The notes under the pieces are model-generated. The model was given only the letters and a program-made list of their open reading frames with translations, ran no database searches and was not told the origin of the DNA. Below, piece by piece: positions 63,800 through 64,000 of a DNA stretch of 64,000 nucleotides. A program made the translations under genes and the position numbers. The DNA comes from Parabacteroides goldsteinii. Its GTDB lineage: Bacteria; Bacteroidota; Bacteroidia; Bacteroidales; Tannerellaceae. The first letter of the stretch is position 1. Each line of letters starts with the position of its first letter. The DNA is taken from assembly GCF_015550595.1 (NCBI RefSeq), contig NZ_JADNBB010000001.1, positions 506,149-570,148 on the forward strand, written 5' to 3'.

Positions 63800-63839
63800 A
63801 AAAGCTGCCGTCCTTTTTACGAAAAGCCCGGCAGCTTTT
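63800..63839 (+). terminator. Rho-independent terminator of the mannosidase PUL
   Basis: A perfect 11-bp stem AAAAGCTGCCG / CGGCAGCTTTT with an 18-base interior and a final T-run lies 21 bp after the GH92 stop codon. Confidence 0.85.
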
Positions 63840-63852
63840 TATTAAGCTCTAC

Positions 63853-64000
63853 TGTCTAGTCCTAAAATATCGTTACACCTAACAAAGTAACGAAATGGAA
63901 AAGTTAGAAAGCAAGTACGTTAGACGTACACAAAAGGATTACAGCATGTCCTTTAAATTATCAGTAGTTCACGAATATGAAACAAATCGGTTAAGTTTGG
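63853..64000 (+). mobile_element. Left part of an IS3-type insertion sequence (cut by the window edge)
   Basis: The sequence from about TGTCTAGTCCTAAAATATCG (63853) has the TG-start look of an IS3-family terminal repeat. It is followed after about 40 bp by a transposase orfA-like reading frame that continues past the edge. The exact left end and the target duplication cannot be fixed without the right end. Confidence 0.6.
63895..64000 (+). CDS. IS3-family transposase orfA, N-terminal fragment (continues beyond window)
   Basis: An open frame from ATG at 63895 encodes 35 residues to the window edge, beginning MEKLESKYVRRTQKDYSMSF and continuing with KLSVVHEYETNRLSL. This is the start of a helix-turn-helix OrfA that binds IS ends. 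The short leader to the presumed IS end fits the family. Only the N terminus is seen. Confidence 0.7.
   Translation, partial: MEKLESKYVRRTQKDYSMSFKLSVVHEYETNRLSL

Overview
The window looks like chromosome of a gut Bacteroidales bacterium. A Tannerellaceae/Parabacteroides-like genome is my best guess, but that is inference and not proven. The evidence is four visible SusC/SusD components in paired loci, ECF sigma/FecR anti-sigma pairs, a hybrid two-component regulator with an AraC output, Bacteroidetes-type promoter boxes (TAnnTTTG at about -7) instead of classical -35/-10 elements, a complete SusC/D-type sialic acid operon, and glycoside hydrolases GH3, GH20, GH33, GH76 and GH92. No tRNA, rRNA or CRISPR array was seen.

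Layout. (1) 1-1.7 kb: an ECF sigma/FecR pair on the minus strand, probably serving a polysaccharide utilisation locus (PUL) that lies off the left edge. (2) 1.8-13.6 kb: a PUL made of susC, susD and a GH3 glycosidase on the minus strand. It is divergent from a hybrid two-component sensor/regulator, and a 21-bp tandem repeat in the shared intergenic region is a good operator candidate. (3) 13.6-33.8 kb: mostly housekeeping genes: ychF, polA, a polyprenyl diphosphate synthase, a uvrC-dtd-mazG-deoC operon, an exact parS-type palindrome next to mnmG, a LytTR two-component pair, a stand-alone PDDEXK (DUF1016) nuclease, ybeY, a fused SpmA/SpmB-like membrane protein, and a 2-hydroxyacid dehydrogenase/AlkD-like/DUF2400 operon. 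(4) 33.8-49.5 kb: a ten-gene minus-strand sialic acid operon. In order of transcription it encodes the SusC/SusD pair (NanO/NanU), N-acetylneuraminate lyase, AGE-type epimerase, MFS transporter, sialidase, GH20 hexosaminidase, a double esterase and a kelch mutarotase. A divergent ROK-family regulator follows. (5) 51.4-63.8 kb: a plus-strand PUL with ECF sigma, FecR, STN-containing SusC, SusD, two SusE-like lipoproteins, GH76 and GH92, predicted to act on alpha-mannan or mannose-rich N-glycans. (6) The right edge enters an IS3-type insertion sequence.

How the genes work together. Sialidase and O-acetylesterase release and trim sialic acid. NanO/NanU and the MFS protein import it. The mutarotase, lyase and AGE epimerase convert it to ManNAc and then GlcNAc; the GlcNAc kinase is not in the window. 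GH20 removes exposed HexNAc. The neighbouring mannosidase PUL would attack the mannose core or high-mannose glycans.

The most interesting observation is a perfect 23-bp sequence that occurs once in front of the nan operon and once, inverted, in front of the mannosidase PUL, on the two sides of the ROK regulator gene. Each copy contains a dyad CAGAGT-N9-ACTCTG. This suggests that one sialic-acid-responsive repressor may coordinate both loci, which would link sialic acid sensing to N-glycan core degradation.
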